Source: an uncultured Rhizobiaceae group bacterium
Lineage (GTDB): Bacteria > Pseudomonadota > Alphaproteobacteria > Rhizobiales > Rhizobiaceae
NCBI GenBank assembly: GCA_937951455.1
Contig: CALFBU010000238.1
Location: forward strand, 1 to 21,520
Length of the DNA: 21,520 nucleotides
Direction: 5' to 3'
Under the pieces are notes generated by a model. That model was not told the origin of the DNA and did no database searches. It saw only the letters and a list, made by a program, of their open reading frames with translations. Positions 1 to 7,878 of the stretch are shown here, one piece after another (the stretch's first letter is position 1; each line of letters opens with the position of its first letter). The translations under genes and the position numbers were made by a program.

Positions 1-1000
1 ATACAAAATCAGCACCCAGCGCCTTGGCGCGAAGAATATCGCCTCCGGAGCGAACGCCGCTATCGAATAGAATTTTGGCTTTGTTTCCCACCGCTTTTTT
101 AATATCAGGCAAAACAGAAATCGGCGCAGGAGCGGCTTCAAACTGGCGGCCCCCATGATTTGAAACCCAAACCCCGTCAGCACCAGCCTTGACTGCAAGT
201 TTTGCGTCTTCAGTTGAAAGAATGCCTTTTAAAACGACAGGACCACCCCACTGGTCGCGCACTTTCTTGAAGTAATCCCAATCCAGACAGCCCCCAAGTT
301 CTGAACCGACAAAGCTGACAATCTTTTTCAAATCACCATTTGGAACATACTTCTTCATTACATCAAAATTGGGTTGCCCTCGAAACAGGGTTCGAAGCGC
401 CCACTCAGGCCTCATGCAAATCTGTGCAAGAATTTTTGGGGTAAGCTTTGGCGGAATGGAAATCCCTGCACGGCGCTGACGCTCGCGCATGGACGGCCAG
501 GGCACATCGGCGGTCACAACAAGCGTATGATAGCCACTGTCTTTCGCCCGTTTGATAATGTCCGTTCGAATTTCTTCTTGGCGAGGCGGATACAGTTGAA
601 ACCAGCCGTAGTCACCAGAATGCTTGCCACAATTTTCAGGCGTGTCAGAAGCTACCGTACTCAGACAATGTGGAATGCGTTTTTCACCAGCAAGCTTTGC
701 AAAAATCTGCTCAGCATAAGGCCACATGAGTGATGTATATCCGATGGGAGGAATGCCGAAGGGGGCGGAATATTTCACCCCAAACATTTCTGTTTCAATT
801 GAAGGTTCGATAATGCCCTTCATGAAACGCGGTATCATCTTAATTTCTGAAATAACATCGCAGTTGCGATGCATGGCTCGCTCACCACCGGTCCCACTAT
901 CCATATATTCCCACGCGAAATGCGGTATTCTTTTTTTGGCTTTTTTTGCCAAATCAGAAATAGCGGGATAACGGTCATCAGGAAGTTTGGCTACACGCAA
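1..1000 (-). CDS. FMN-dependent 2-hydroxyacid oxidase/dehydrogenase, 3' end cut by window edge
   Basis: Oxidises an L-2-hydroxy acid (lactate- or glycolate-like) to the 2-oxo acid using FMN. The 333 visible residues cover most of a protein that is usually about 380 long; the missing C-terminus lies beyond position 1. Seen: WEYMDSGTGGE (30-40), QLY (135-137) with the Tyr of the active site, VVLKGI with Lys258, SNHGGRQ with catalytic His282 and Arg285, and DSGVRSGGD (313-321), the phosphate/FMN-binding end. The start is a TTG at 1000: the only upstream in-frame stop is close, no ATG fits, and AAAGAG lies 7 bases upstream of the TTG. It begins 20 bases after the potI stop on the same strand, so it probably ends the pot operon. 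The substrate cannot be told; calling it lldD would be a guess. Family is secure, role beside polyamine transport is not. Confidence 0.88.
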   Translation of the reverse strand, partial: MRVAKLPDDRYPAISDLAKKAKKRIPHFAWEYMDSGTGGERAMHRNCDVISEIKMIPRFMKGIIEPSIETEMFGVKYSAPFGIPPIGYTSLMWPYAEQIFAKLAGEKRIPHCLSTVASDTPENCGKHSGDYGWFQLYPPRQEEIRTDIIKRAKDSGYHTLVVTADVPWPSMRERQRRAGISIPPKLTPKILAQICMRPEWALRTLFRGQPNFDVMKKYVPNGDLKKIVSFVGSELGGCLDWDYFKKVRDQWGGPVVLKGILSTEDAKLAVKAGADGVWVSNHGGRQFEAAPAPISVLPDIKKAVGNKAKILFDSGVRSGGDILRAKALGADFV

Positions 1001-1020
1001 TGGATATCTCTTTAGGTTGT

Positions 1021-1839
1021 TTATTTATTATTTTGCTTTTGAGCATTTTCATTTTTCAATGCAAGCCAGTTTGCTGCAATAACACCGATCGCGACAACAG
1101 CAACAATAATTGTCGCAAGCGCATTTATTTCCGGTGTAACCCCTAGCCTTACTTTTGAGAATATAACAATAGGAAGTGTTGAGGAACCAGGTCCAGACAC
1201 GAAACTTGCTATGACCAGATCATCGAATGAGAGTGTGAAAGCAAGCAGCCAGCCTGCAATGATTGCCGGCATGATTACAGGCAAAGTTATCGCAAAGAAA
1301 ATATAAGGCTGCCGCGCTCCCAAATCATGTGCTGCTTCTTCAATCGAGACATCAAAATCGGACAAGCGGCCTTGAACTACAACCGCAACAAAGGCCATGG
1401 CAAACGTTGCATGGGCAATGATTATTGTTGTTAAGCCACGCCCGGCAGGCCAGCCTATCAGGTTCTCCAATGAGATAAACAGTAATAAGAGCGACAAACC
1501 CGTCACAACTTCAGGCATGACGATGGGCGCTGTAGCCATACCATTTAACAATAGCTTTCCGCGAAACCTACGAAAGCGCGCTAATGCGTAACCAATCATT
1601 GTGCCGAAGATAATACCGATGGTTGCGGACCAGAAACCGACCTTGAGGCTAATCCATGCCGCATCAACCAATTGGCCGTTTTGTAGAAGCTCACCATACC
1701 ATTTGGTTGACCACCCTGCCCATACGGTTACCAGTTTGGAGGAATTGAATGAGTAAATTATCATGATCAGGATCGGGATATACAAAATGGCATATCCAAA
1801 ACCTGCCATGAATAACACGAGTGGGTGACGCTTTCCCAT
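1021..1839 (-). CDS. potI: Putrescine/spermidine ABC transporter, inner-membrane permease PotI
   Basis: Second permease subunit of the polyamine importer; it pairs with PotH in the inner membrane and docks the ATPase. It is 272 residues with about six hydrophobic helices (first at roughly 7-30). The EAA cytoplasmic loop, where the ATPase couples, is visible at 168-190 (EEAAHDLGAR...LP). I start it at the ATG at 1839 because GGGGAG stands 8 bases upstream. A GTG at 1857 in the same frame would add six residues and overlap potH by 17 bases, with no ribosome site to support it. With the ATG, only one base separates it from the potH stop, as expected for stoichiometric membrane partners. Usual family length is about 270-280. 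Confidence 0.93.
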   Translation of the reverse strand: MGKRHPLVLFMAGFGYAILYIPILIMIIYSFNSSKLVTVWAGWSTKWYGELLQNGQLVDAAWISLKVGFWSATIGIIFGTMIGYALARFRRFRGKLLLNGMATAPIVMPEVVTGLSLLLLFISLENLIGWPAGRGLTTIIIAHATFAMAFVAVVVQGRLSDFDVSIEEAAHDLGARQPYIFFAITLPVIMPAIIAGWLLAFTLSFDDLVIASFVSGPGSSTLPIVIFSKVRLGVTPEINALATIIVAVVAIGVIAANWLALKNENAQKQNNK

Positions 1840-1840
1840 G

Positions 1841-2725
1841 TTATGCACTCCCCGCACGTTGTGTGTTACGCAAGAACATCATCGGGATAACAAGAAACGC
1901 CAGCATGACCATGGCAACAGAAGAGGCAACAGGCCAGTCACGATTGTTGAAGAATTCCGTCCAGAGTGTCTTGCCAATCATGAGTTGGTCAGGTCCACCA
2001 AGAAGTGCTGGAATAACAAATTCGCCAACTGATGGAATAAAGACCAGAAGATAACCCGCAACAATACCAGAGATGGATAGTGGCAACGTTACCCGCCAAA
2101 AGGTTGCAAGTGGCGTCGCACCCAAATCACTTGCTGCTTCAACCAAGTCACCGTCAAGTTTTTCCAAAGCTGCGTAAAGTGGCAAAATCATCAGTGGTAA
2201 ATAAGTAATGACAATGCCTGAATATATCGCAAAATCCGTTTGCATCAGTTGCAAGGGTGTATCGATAATTCCAAACCATGACAGCGTACTATTGATAAAG
2301 CCGTTTGGAGAATACATTCCAATAAGCGCGTAAACGCGCAGGAGACTAGAAGTCCAAAACGGCAGGATAACAAGAAGCAATAATGTATTGCGCAAATTTG
2401 CATCTGCACGCGCGATTACATAAGCGATTGGATAGCCTATCAAAAGACAAACAAATGAACCTATCGCAGCAATCTTGAGTGAATTGAGATAGGAATTAAC
2501 ATAAAGACTGTCCGATAATAAGAACTCGTAGTTCTCAAGGTCACCGGTAAAAGAACTTGGCCACCAGCCTTCCCAAGTAAAAATGGAAGTAAATGGAGGT
2601 CTGGTTAAAGCTGGGTCAGAGAGTGAAACTTGTAATACAACAAAAAACGGAATCAGGAAAAAAAGCCCCAGCCATAAAATTGGCGGGATAATAACCAGAT
2701 AGCGTTTAAGCGATTGAAACCCCAT
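1841..2725 (-). CDS. potH: Putrescine/spermidine ABC transporter, inner-membrane permease PotH
   Basis: First permease subunit of the polyamine importer. It is 294 residues with an N-terminal membrane helix at about 9-32, a periplasmic stretch (about 35-75), then further helices. The EAA motif is at 196-216 (EAASDLGAT...LPLS), the docking site for the PotG ATPase. Its ATG overlaps the potG stop by one base (TGATG), so the two are translationally coupled. The N-terminal periplasmic loop containing several Trp and Phe residues is typical of PotB/PotH-type permeases. The order potG-potH-potI fits the enteric potFGHI arrangement rather than a generic transporter. Confidence 0.93.
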   Translation of the reverse strand: MGFQSLKRYLVIIPPILWLGLFFLIPFFVVLQVSLSDPALTRPPFTSIFTWEGWWPSSFTGDLENYEFLLSDSLYVNSYLNSLKIAAIGSFVCLLIGYPIAYVIARADANLRNTLLLLVILPFWTSSLLRVYALIGMYSPNGFINSTLSWFGIIDTPLQLMQTDFAIYSGIVITYLPLMILPLYAALEKLDGDLVEAASDLGATPLATFWRVTLPLSISGIVAGYLLVFIPSVGEFVIPALLGGPDQLMIGKTLWTEFFNNRDWPVASSVAMVMLAFLVIPMMFLRNTQRAGSA

Positions 2726-3867
2726 CAGTCCACCAGCAGTCTTGCGGCGCGTTTTTCAAAAGAAACCTCTACAGCATCACCCAGTTTGAGTTTTGCTTCA
2801 TCCTCATCCCAATGCTCGGAAATTGTAATGCGCACGGGGTGACCGCTATCAAGCGTGACTTGAATATGGGTAATGCCGCCCAGATACATAATATCGGTGA
2901 GTTTGCCACTAGACTTGTTCGCAGCTTTGGCAGCGCGGCCTTTGGGCTTAGTTTTCAGCAAAACGCGTTCTGGTCTGACTGCAACCCAGATGGTTTGCCC
3001 ATCCTCAAGCTTCGTTTTTTCAAGCGTTTCAAGTATGCCACCCGTATCAACACTGATGATTTTTTGAGCCTTGCCAGTCCCTTTTACCTTGCCCTCAAAC
3101 AAATTCACTTGCCCGATAAATCCAGCAATCATTTTATTGGCTGGACGCTCGTACATCTCGCGTGGCGCTTCCACCTGAACAAGTTTTGCCTGATCCATCA
3201 CGCCAATGCGTGTTGCAATCGACATGGCTTCTTCTTGGTCATGAGTTACCATAATAAAAGTCGTGCCAATTTCTTTTTGTATGGCTACCAATTGCCTTTG
3301 CGTTTCCTCACGCAGTTTTTTGTCCAAGGCAGAAAGCGGCTCGTCCAGCAAAAGCACTTTCGGCTTGCGCGCTAGTGCACGTGCCAGTGCAACACGCTGA
3401 CGCTGACCGCCTGACAATTGGTTTGGCTTGCGTTTTCCGTATTCATTTAGTTGTACCAGATTAAGCAGTTCTTCTACACGCGCAGCTATTTCTGGCTTGG
3501 GCCAATTATCCTGCTTCAAACCAAAGGCGATGTTCTTTTCGACATTCATATGCGGGAATAAAGCATAGGATTGGAACATCATGTTAACAGGGCGTTTCCA
3601 TGGAGGAACGTCCGTGACATCCTGATTTTCAATTTCAATATGTCCTGAAGTTGGCGTTTCAAGTCCTGCTATCATGCGAAGCAATGTTGACTTACCTGAA
3701 CCCGACCCACCCAACAGACAGAAAAATTCGCCTTGCTCGATATCGAGTGAAACATCATCAACGGCTTTTACGTCCGCGAAATGTTTCGAAATATTGTGGA
3801 TTCGGAGAAAAGGTGCCCGACCTTCTCGATCAGCTTTGTCAGCCATAATCTGGGTACGCCTACTCAT
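2725..3867 (-). CDS. potG: Polyamine ABC transporter, ATP-binding protein PotG/PotA type
   Basis: ATPase that powers polyamine import from the cytoplasmic face. In order: Walker A GGSGSGKST (53-61), Q-loop Gln99, signature LSGGQ (151-155), Walker B LLLDEP (172-177), switch His209, then a C-terminal OB-type regulatory domain (TOBE, roughly 290-380) with the conserved VRPE at 297-300. The 380-residue length is normal. The start is uncertain: the ATG at 3867 lies only 7 bases past a strong stem-loop and has no ribosome site, whereas an in-frame ATG at 3846 (residue 8) is clear of the stem but has only AGG 12 bases upstream. Both give a complete ABC domain. An intercistronic hairpin separates it from potF, which would allow less ATPase than binding protein to be made. 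Confidence 0.94.
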   Translation of the reverse strand: MSRRTQIMADKADREGRAPFLRIHNISKHFADVKAVDDVSLDIEQGEFFCLLGGSGSGKSTLLRMIAGLETPTSGHIEIENQDVTDVPPWKRPVNMMFQSYALFPHMNVEKNIAFGLKQDNWPKPEIAARVEELLNLVQLNEYGKRKPNQLSGGQRQRVALARALARKPKVLLLDEPLSALDKKLREETQRQLVAIQKEIGTTFIMVTHDQEEAMSIATRIGVMDQAKLVQVEAPREMYERPANKMIAGFIGQVNLFEGKVKGTGKAQKIISVDTGGILETLEKTKLEDGQTIWVAVRPERVLLKTKPKGRAAKAANKSSGKLTDIMYLGGITHIQVTLDSGHPVRITISEHWDEDEAKLKLGDAVEVSFEKRAARLLVD

Positions 3868-3874
3868 TGAAATG

Positions 3875-3906
3875 TTGAAGGCAGGTCAGAGATGACCTGC
3901 CTTCAA
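3875..3906 (-). promoter_or_regulatory. Perfect intercistronic stem-loop between potF and potG
   Basis: A 14-bp perfect inverted repeat around a 4-base loop (plus-strand arms TTGAAGGCAGGTCA and TGACCTGCCTTCAA, loop GAGA). On the transcript it starts 6 bases after the potF stop and ends 7 bases before the first potG ATG. No clear U-run follows on the minus strand, so it does not look like a full intrinsic terminator. By analogy with hairpins after other binding-protein genes, it may protect the potF message from 3' decay or cause partial termination, raising PotF over the membrane parts. The structure is seen; the function is inferred. Confidence 0.8.
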
Positions 3907-3912
3907 GAAGTT

Positions 3913-5004
3913 TTATTGACCCGTTTTAATGGATGTCCATTCACGGTTTATCGCGCGGTCTGTACGCGCATCATAAACAGGGGCAACCCATAGCTTTGCT
4001 TTGACTTCATCAGTAGGGAAGATACCCGGATCATCCAGAATTTCCTGATCAATCAACTCAAGAGCAGGTGTGTTTGCAGATGAGTACCAAACGTAATTGG
4101 TGATATCAGCGGTAATCTGCGCATCCATCACAAAGTCGATAAACTTGTGAGCATTCTCAACGTTCTTTGCATCGGTTGGAATAGCCAACATATCAAACCA
4201 TGAAAGCGCGCCTTCTTTTGGAATTGTGTAGCTGATCGCAACACCGTTGTCCGCTTCATCTGCACGATCACGAGCCTGGAAGATATCACCGGACCAACCA
4301 ACGGTTAGACAAATGTCGCCATTGGCCAAATCGTTGATGTATTGTGATGAGTGGAAATAACGAATATGAGGCTTAATCTTAGAAAATAACTCAGACGCTT
4401 TTTTGAAATCCGCTGGATCGGTTGAACGAGGATCAATGCCAAGATATTTCATTGCAGCAGGGATCATCTCTGTCGGCGCATCCAAAACGGAGATGCCGCA
4501 ATCAGCAAGCTTGGCCGCATTTGCTTCATTAAAAATCAATTCCCAGCTGTCTGTTGGCGCATCATCGCCCAAACGTTCTGCTATCTTGCCTTCGTTGTAG
4601 CCAATGCCTGTCGTACCCCAGAGGTAAACAACGGCATGCTCGTTAGCAGGATCATAGGTTGCGACATTGCCCATCACACCATCATCAAGGTTTGCAAGAT
4701 TTGGCAGTTTGGATTTATCCAGTTTTTGGAAAACGCCAGCCTTGATTTGACGTGCCATGAAAGAGGCAGACGGTACGACAAGATCATAACCAGAATTACC
4801 AGCCAGTAATTTCGCTTCAAGAACTTCATTTGAGTCAAACACATCATAAGTAACCTTGATGCCGGTTTTTTCTTCAAACTTTTTAATCGTATCTTCGGCG
4901 ATATAATCCGACCAGTTGTAAATGTTTAGAACTTTATCTTCAGCTTGTGCAGATGTTGCGATTGCAAGCGCTGCAGATGCCATCAGGATGGTTTTAAGTT
5001 TCAT
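3913..5004 (-). CDS. potF: Periplasmic putrescine/polyamine-binding protein PotF
   Basis: Captures polyamines in the periplasm and hands them to PotHI. The precursor is 363 residues, with a signal peptide: MKLK, a hydrophobic run to about 18, and a cleavage site after AQA (residue 21). Ligand-pocket motifs known from E. coli PotF are visible: NWSDY (30-34), VGWSGD with its Trp and Asp, and WFDM with its Phe and Asp. That set favours putrescine-type binding. I start at the ATG at 5004, with AAGGTGAGG just upstream and the signal peptide beginning there; a longer reading to 5088 would run through the promoter region and hide the signal peptide. First gene of the leftward operon, divergent from the aminotransferase gene with a 158-bp gap. 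Confidence 0.95.
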   Translation of the reverse strand: MKLKTILMASAALAIATSAQAEDKVLNIYNWSDYIAEDTIKKFEEKTGIKVTYDVFDSNEVLEAKLLAGNSGYDLVVPSASFMARQIKAGVFQKLDKSKLPNLANLDDGVMGNVATYDPANEHAVVYLWGTTGIGYNEGKIAERLGDDAPTDSWELIFNEANAAKLADCGISVLDAPTEMIPAAMKYLGIDPRSTDPADFKKASELFSKIKPHIRYFHSSQYINDLANGDICLTVGWSGDIFQARDRADEADNGVAISYTIPKEGALSWFDMLAIPTDAKNVENAHKFIDFVMDAQITADITNYVWYSSANTPALELIDQEILDDPGIFPTDEVKAKLWVAPVYDARTDRAINREWTSIKTGQ

Positions 5005-5062
5005 ATTTTCCTCACCTTTAAGTTTGCCCCTCATTGGGTGGCGTTTTATGGTTGCTTTGAAG

Positions 5063-5068
5063 ATTATC
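5063..5068 (-). promoter_or_regulatory. Possible -10 box of the potF operon promoter
   Basis: On the minus strand this reads GATAAT, one mismatch from TATAAT, about 60 bases upstream of the potF ATG. A weak -35 (TACTTG) lies 17 bases further upstream. That -35 falls inside the inverted repeats at 5072-5121, so a bound regulator could block it. Inferred from sequence match only. Confidence 0.4.
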
Positions 5069-5071
5069 CCG

Positions 5072-5121
5072 TTGTGAGAATTTTGCAAGTATCACAAACT
5101 GTCTATTGCAAAATTTTGTAA
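5072..5121. promoter_or_regulatory. Overlapping inverted and direct repeats in the divergent control region (putative operators)
   Basis: Three related patterns overlap here. AATTTTGCAA (5079-5088) and TTGCAAAATT (5106-5115) form a perfect 10-bp inverted repeat with a 17-base spacer. TTGTGA (5072-5077) and TCACAA (5092-5097) form a second inverted repeat. AGAATTTTGCAA and AAAATTTTGTAA (the second at 5110-5121) are a 12-base direct repeat with two mismatches, about 32 bases apart. They lie between divergent uptake and breakdown operons, so one regulator may control both. No regulator gene for it is in the window. The repeats are seen; operator function is inferred. Confidence 0.6.
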
Positions 5122-5162
5122 TTCGTGAACTTTGTAGTGAAAGAGTATCTTGGGAGCCTTTT

Positions 5163-6536
5163 ATGAACACAAAACCAAATTTTCCTGACGCTGATGCGAT
5201 TAAAAAGACAAATCTGAAGCATCATTGGCATGCTTTTACAGATATGGGTTCGCTTGACGAAAAGCAGCTTCGTCTGATTACGCAGGCAAAGGGCTCGCAT
5301 ATTTGGGATTCTGACGGCAATAAAATCCTGGATGGCATGGCGGGGCTTTGGTGCGTGAACGTAGGCTATGGCCGCGATGAAATTGCGGATGCTGCATCAG
5401 CGCAAATGAAAGAGCTTCCCTATTACAATACGTTTTTTAAATCGACACACTCTCCTGTTGCGCAACTGGCCGAGAAAATTGCCTCTCTAACACCCGGTGA
5501 TTTGAACCGTATTTTCTTTAATACTTCGGGTTCAGACTCAAATGATACAGTTTTGCGAATTGCGCGCGCCTATTGGGCAGGCAAGGGCAAGCCGGAAAAA
5601 ACCATCGTTATTGCCAGAAAGAATGCCTATCACGGCTCCACCATGGCTGGCGTTACGCTTGGCGGCATGGAAGCCATGCATTCACAAGGTGGACCGCTAA
5701 TTCCTGACATCGTTCACATCGACCAGCCCTATTGGTATGATGAAGGCGGCGATATGGATCCGGAAGAATTCGGCTTGATGCGGGCGCGTGCCTTGGAAGA
5801 AGAAATTGACAAACATGGCGAAGGCCGTATCGCAGCATTTATCGCAGAACCTATTCAAGGTGCTGGTGGCGTTATCATTCCACCAGAAAGCTATTGGCCA
5901 GAAGTCATGCGCATCTGCAAGGAACGTGATATTTTATTCTGTGCAGATGAAGTCATTTGTGGCTTTGGTCGTCTGGGTGAATGGTTTGGCTCGATTCATT
6001 ACGACCTTCAACCTGACATGATTTCCATGGCGAAGGGATTATCGTCTGCATATCTTCCAATCGGAGCGGTCGCCTTTTCTGAAGCCCGTGCCCAGGAAAT
6101 GTTTGCAACTGCTGGCGAATTTTTCCATGGCTATACCTATTCAGGGCATCCATCGTGTTGTGCAGCAGCGCTTAAAAACATTGAGATTATAGAACGTGAA
6201 GGTTTGGTGGAGCGCGTTCGCGATCATATCGCTCCAATTTTTGCAGAAAAATTACAAACGCTTGCCGATCACCCAATCGTAGGAGAAGTGCGCACGCGTG
6301 GACTGTTGGGCGCGATTGAATTGGTTCCAGAAAAGCCATCACGCAAGCGCTTTGAAAATTACGGAACGGTTGGCACGATTTGCCGTGACCACTGTTTTAA
6401 CAATGGTCTTGTGATGAGAGCGGTACGCGACAGTATGGTTTGTTCACCGCCGCTTATCATAACCGAAGAAGAAATCGATGAACTGGTTGCCAAGGCCAGA
6501 AAATCGCTTGATGATACCTGGGCCGAAGTGAAGTAA
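5163..6536 (+). CDS. spuC: Putrescine:pyruvate aminotransferase, SpuC-like (class III, PLP)
   Basis: Transfers an amino group from putrescine (or a related diamine or omega-amine) to pyruvate, giving the aminoaldehyde and alanine. It is 457 residues, normal for class III omega-aminotransferases. Seen: GLWCVNVGYGR (61-71), YHGST (157-161), AEPIQGAGG (229-237), ADEVICGFGR with Asp262 for the PLP ring nitrogen, and the PLP lysine in MAKGL (Lys291). Many stretches match what I remember of Pseudomonas SpuC, including QPYWY.EGGDM. The usual GSEANDT phosphate loop reads GSDSNDT here. The start is the ATG at 5163 with GGGAG 7 bases upstream; an in-frame TTG at 5106 has no such support. First gene of the rightward operon; the next begins 5 bases after its stop. 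Confidence 0.9.
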   Translation: MNTKPNFPDADAIKKTNLKHHWHAFTDMGSLDEKQLRLITQAKGSHIWDSDGNKILDGMAGLWCVNVGYGRDEIADAASAQMKELPYYNTFFKSTHSPVAQLAEKIASLTPGDLNRIFFNTSGSDSNDTVLRIARAYWAGKGKPEKTIVIARKNAYHGSTMAGVTLGGMEAMHSQGGPLIPDIVHIDQPYWYDEGGDMDPEEFGLMRARALEEEIDKHGEGRIAAFIAEPIQGAGGVIIPPESYWPEVMRICKERDILFCADEVICGFGRLGEWFGSIHYDLQPDMISMAKGLSSAYLPIGAVAFSEARAQEMFATAGEFFHGYTYSGHPSCCAAALKNIEIIEREGLVERVRDHIAPIFAEKLQTLADHPIVGEVRTRGLLGAIELVPEKPSRKRFENYGTVGTICRDHCFNNGLVMRAVRDSMVCSPPLIITEEEIDELVAKARKSLDDTWAEVK

Positions 6537-6541
6537 TTTTT

Positions 6542-7876
6542 ATGTCTGATGAAATCAAAAGCTACCTTGCCAATCATACAGCGCCGCAATCAATTGACGT
6601 TTTAATTGCAGACGCCAATGGCATCCTGCGTGGGAAGCAATTCCCGGGCGATCAGCTGGAAAGCCTCTTTAAAAAAGGCGCCAATTTGCCAATCTCCCTC
6701 ATGTTTGGGGATAGTCGAGGGTCTACTCCTGCCGAACTCTTGGTGCCACCCTTGGTCGGCGATCCGGATATCAATTACAAAGTCATCGAAGGCTCTCTGC
6801 GTCCAGTACCATGGGCGAAAGTACCTACCGCACAAGTGTTCTTGCGCGCCACAAATAGCGATGGCAGTCACCTCACCATGGACCCTCTAACGGTTCTTGA
6901 AAAAATTATTGAGCGCATGAACAAGGATGGCATGTATCCAACCATCGCGCTTGAGGGTGAGTTTTATCTCTTAAACCCCGCCACAACGCCGCCAGAACCC
7001 ATCACGCCTGAAAATGGTTGGCCTGCATTTGAAGGGCCGCAAGTCTATGCGCTTGAGCCGCTTCGCGATGTGCAGGACTTTCTCGATGACGTAAAAGAGG
7101 TTGCCGCTGCGCAAGACATTCCGTTGACTTCAGTGCTTTGTGAATATGGTGACAGTCAGTTTGAAATGAACCTCAATCATTCATCTGAAGTCACAGCCCA
7201 CGCCCGCGATTTCATGTTGCTAAAACATGCGATTAAAAACATTGCAGAATCCAACGGGCAGCTTGCAAGCTTCATGGCACAGCCGCTCAGCACGAGTGGT
7301 GGTAGCGGTTGCCATATTCACGTCAGCCTTCTTGATGACAAAGGCCGCAACATCTTCGCAGAAGATGAGAAAAACCTGCTGGCTGGCATTGGTGGGTTGA
7401 TGCAGACCATGAGCGAGTCGATGGCAGCTTGTGCGCCTTTTGCAAATTCATATCGCCGCTACAAAAAAGCTGGCTGGTCGCCCAATTCTGGCAATTGGGG
7501 ACGCAATCATCGTTTGGTTTCTCTGCGTATTCCGATCTCCGGCGAGAAGGACAAGAGAGTAGAGCATCGCATCGCGGGTGCGGATGTGAACCCTTATCTT
7601 TTATGTGCGGCTGTGCTTGCCGGGATTCACCATGGCGTCAAGAACAATATTGACCCGGGCCCTGAATCCATGGAAGGACAAGAGCCAGAAGAAGGAATTG
7701 CAATTCCAACCCGTTGGCGTGAAGCCTTGCTGGCATTTTCAAATTCCGAATTTTTCAAGGATTACTTCGGTGAAGAGTTCATGGAAATTTATTGCCGGGC
7801 AAAATTTGCGGAAGAAGAAAATTTCCATATGGAAGTTTCAGACCGCGACCACGGATGGTGTTTAAGAACGGTGTAA
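6542..7876 (+). CDS. Glutamine-synthetase-fold ligase 1, gamma-glutamylpolyamine synthetase type
   Basis: Probably joins glutamate to putrescine or another amine with ATP. It is 444 residues. Conserved glutamine-synthetase metal/ATP residues are present: EGE (138-140), EYGDSQFE (201-208), GSGCHIH (254-260) and VEHRIAGADVNPYL (340-353). Two ammonia-site features are absent. The DGSS loop of true GlnA reads GDSRG (56-60), and the flap glutamate of NSYKRLVPGYEAP is replaced by Trp312 in NSYRRYKKAGWSP. That argues against ordinary glutamine synthesis and for an amine substrate. It sits between the aminotransferase and a second, different paralog, 2 bases before the latter. PuuA-like by family; exact substrate unknown. 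No strong ribosome site is seen, so coupling to the preceding gene is likely. Confidence 0.87.
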   Translation: MSDEIKSYLANHTAPQSIDVLIADANGILRGKQFPGDQLESLFKKGANLPISLMFGDSRGSTPAELLVPPLVGDPDINYKVIEGSLRPVPWAKVPTAQVFLRATNSDGSHLTMDPLTVLEKIIERMNKDGMYPTIALEGEFYLLNPATTPPEPITPENGWPAFEGPQVYALEPLRDVQDFLDDVKEVAAAQDIPLTSVLCEYGDSQFEMNLNHSSEVTAHARDFMLLKHAIKNIAESNGQLASFMAQPLSTSGGSGCHIHVSLLDDKGRNIFAEDEKNLLAGIGGLMQTMSESMAACAPFANSYRRYKKAGWSPNSGNWGRNHRLVSLRIPISGEKDKRVEHRIAGADVNPYLLCAAVLAGIHHGVKNNIDPGPESMEGQEPEEGIAIPTRWREALLAFSNSEFFKDYFGEEFMEIYCRAKFAEEENFHMEVSDRDHGWCLRTV

Positions 7877-7878
7877 CA

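Noticed and set aside
374..971. Two plus-strand frames of 119 and 81 residues
   Set aside because: They lie antisense inside the hydroxyacid oxidase gene, whose motifs are clear on the minus strand; their translations show no family pattern.
1840..1857. GTG start for potI giving six more residues
   Set aside because: The ATG at 1839 has GGGGAG at the right distance and avoids overlapping potH.
5005..5088. 28-residue N-terminal extension of PotF
   Set aside because: It has no ribosome site, runs through the promoter/operator region, and would bury the signal peptide that starts at 5004.
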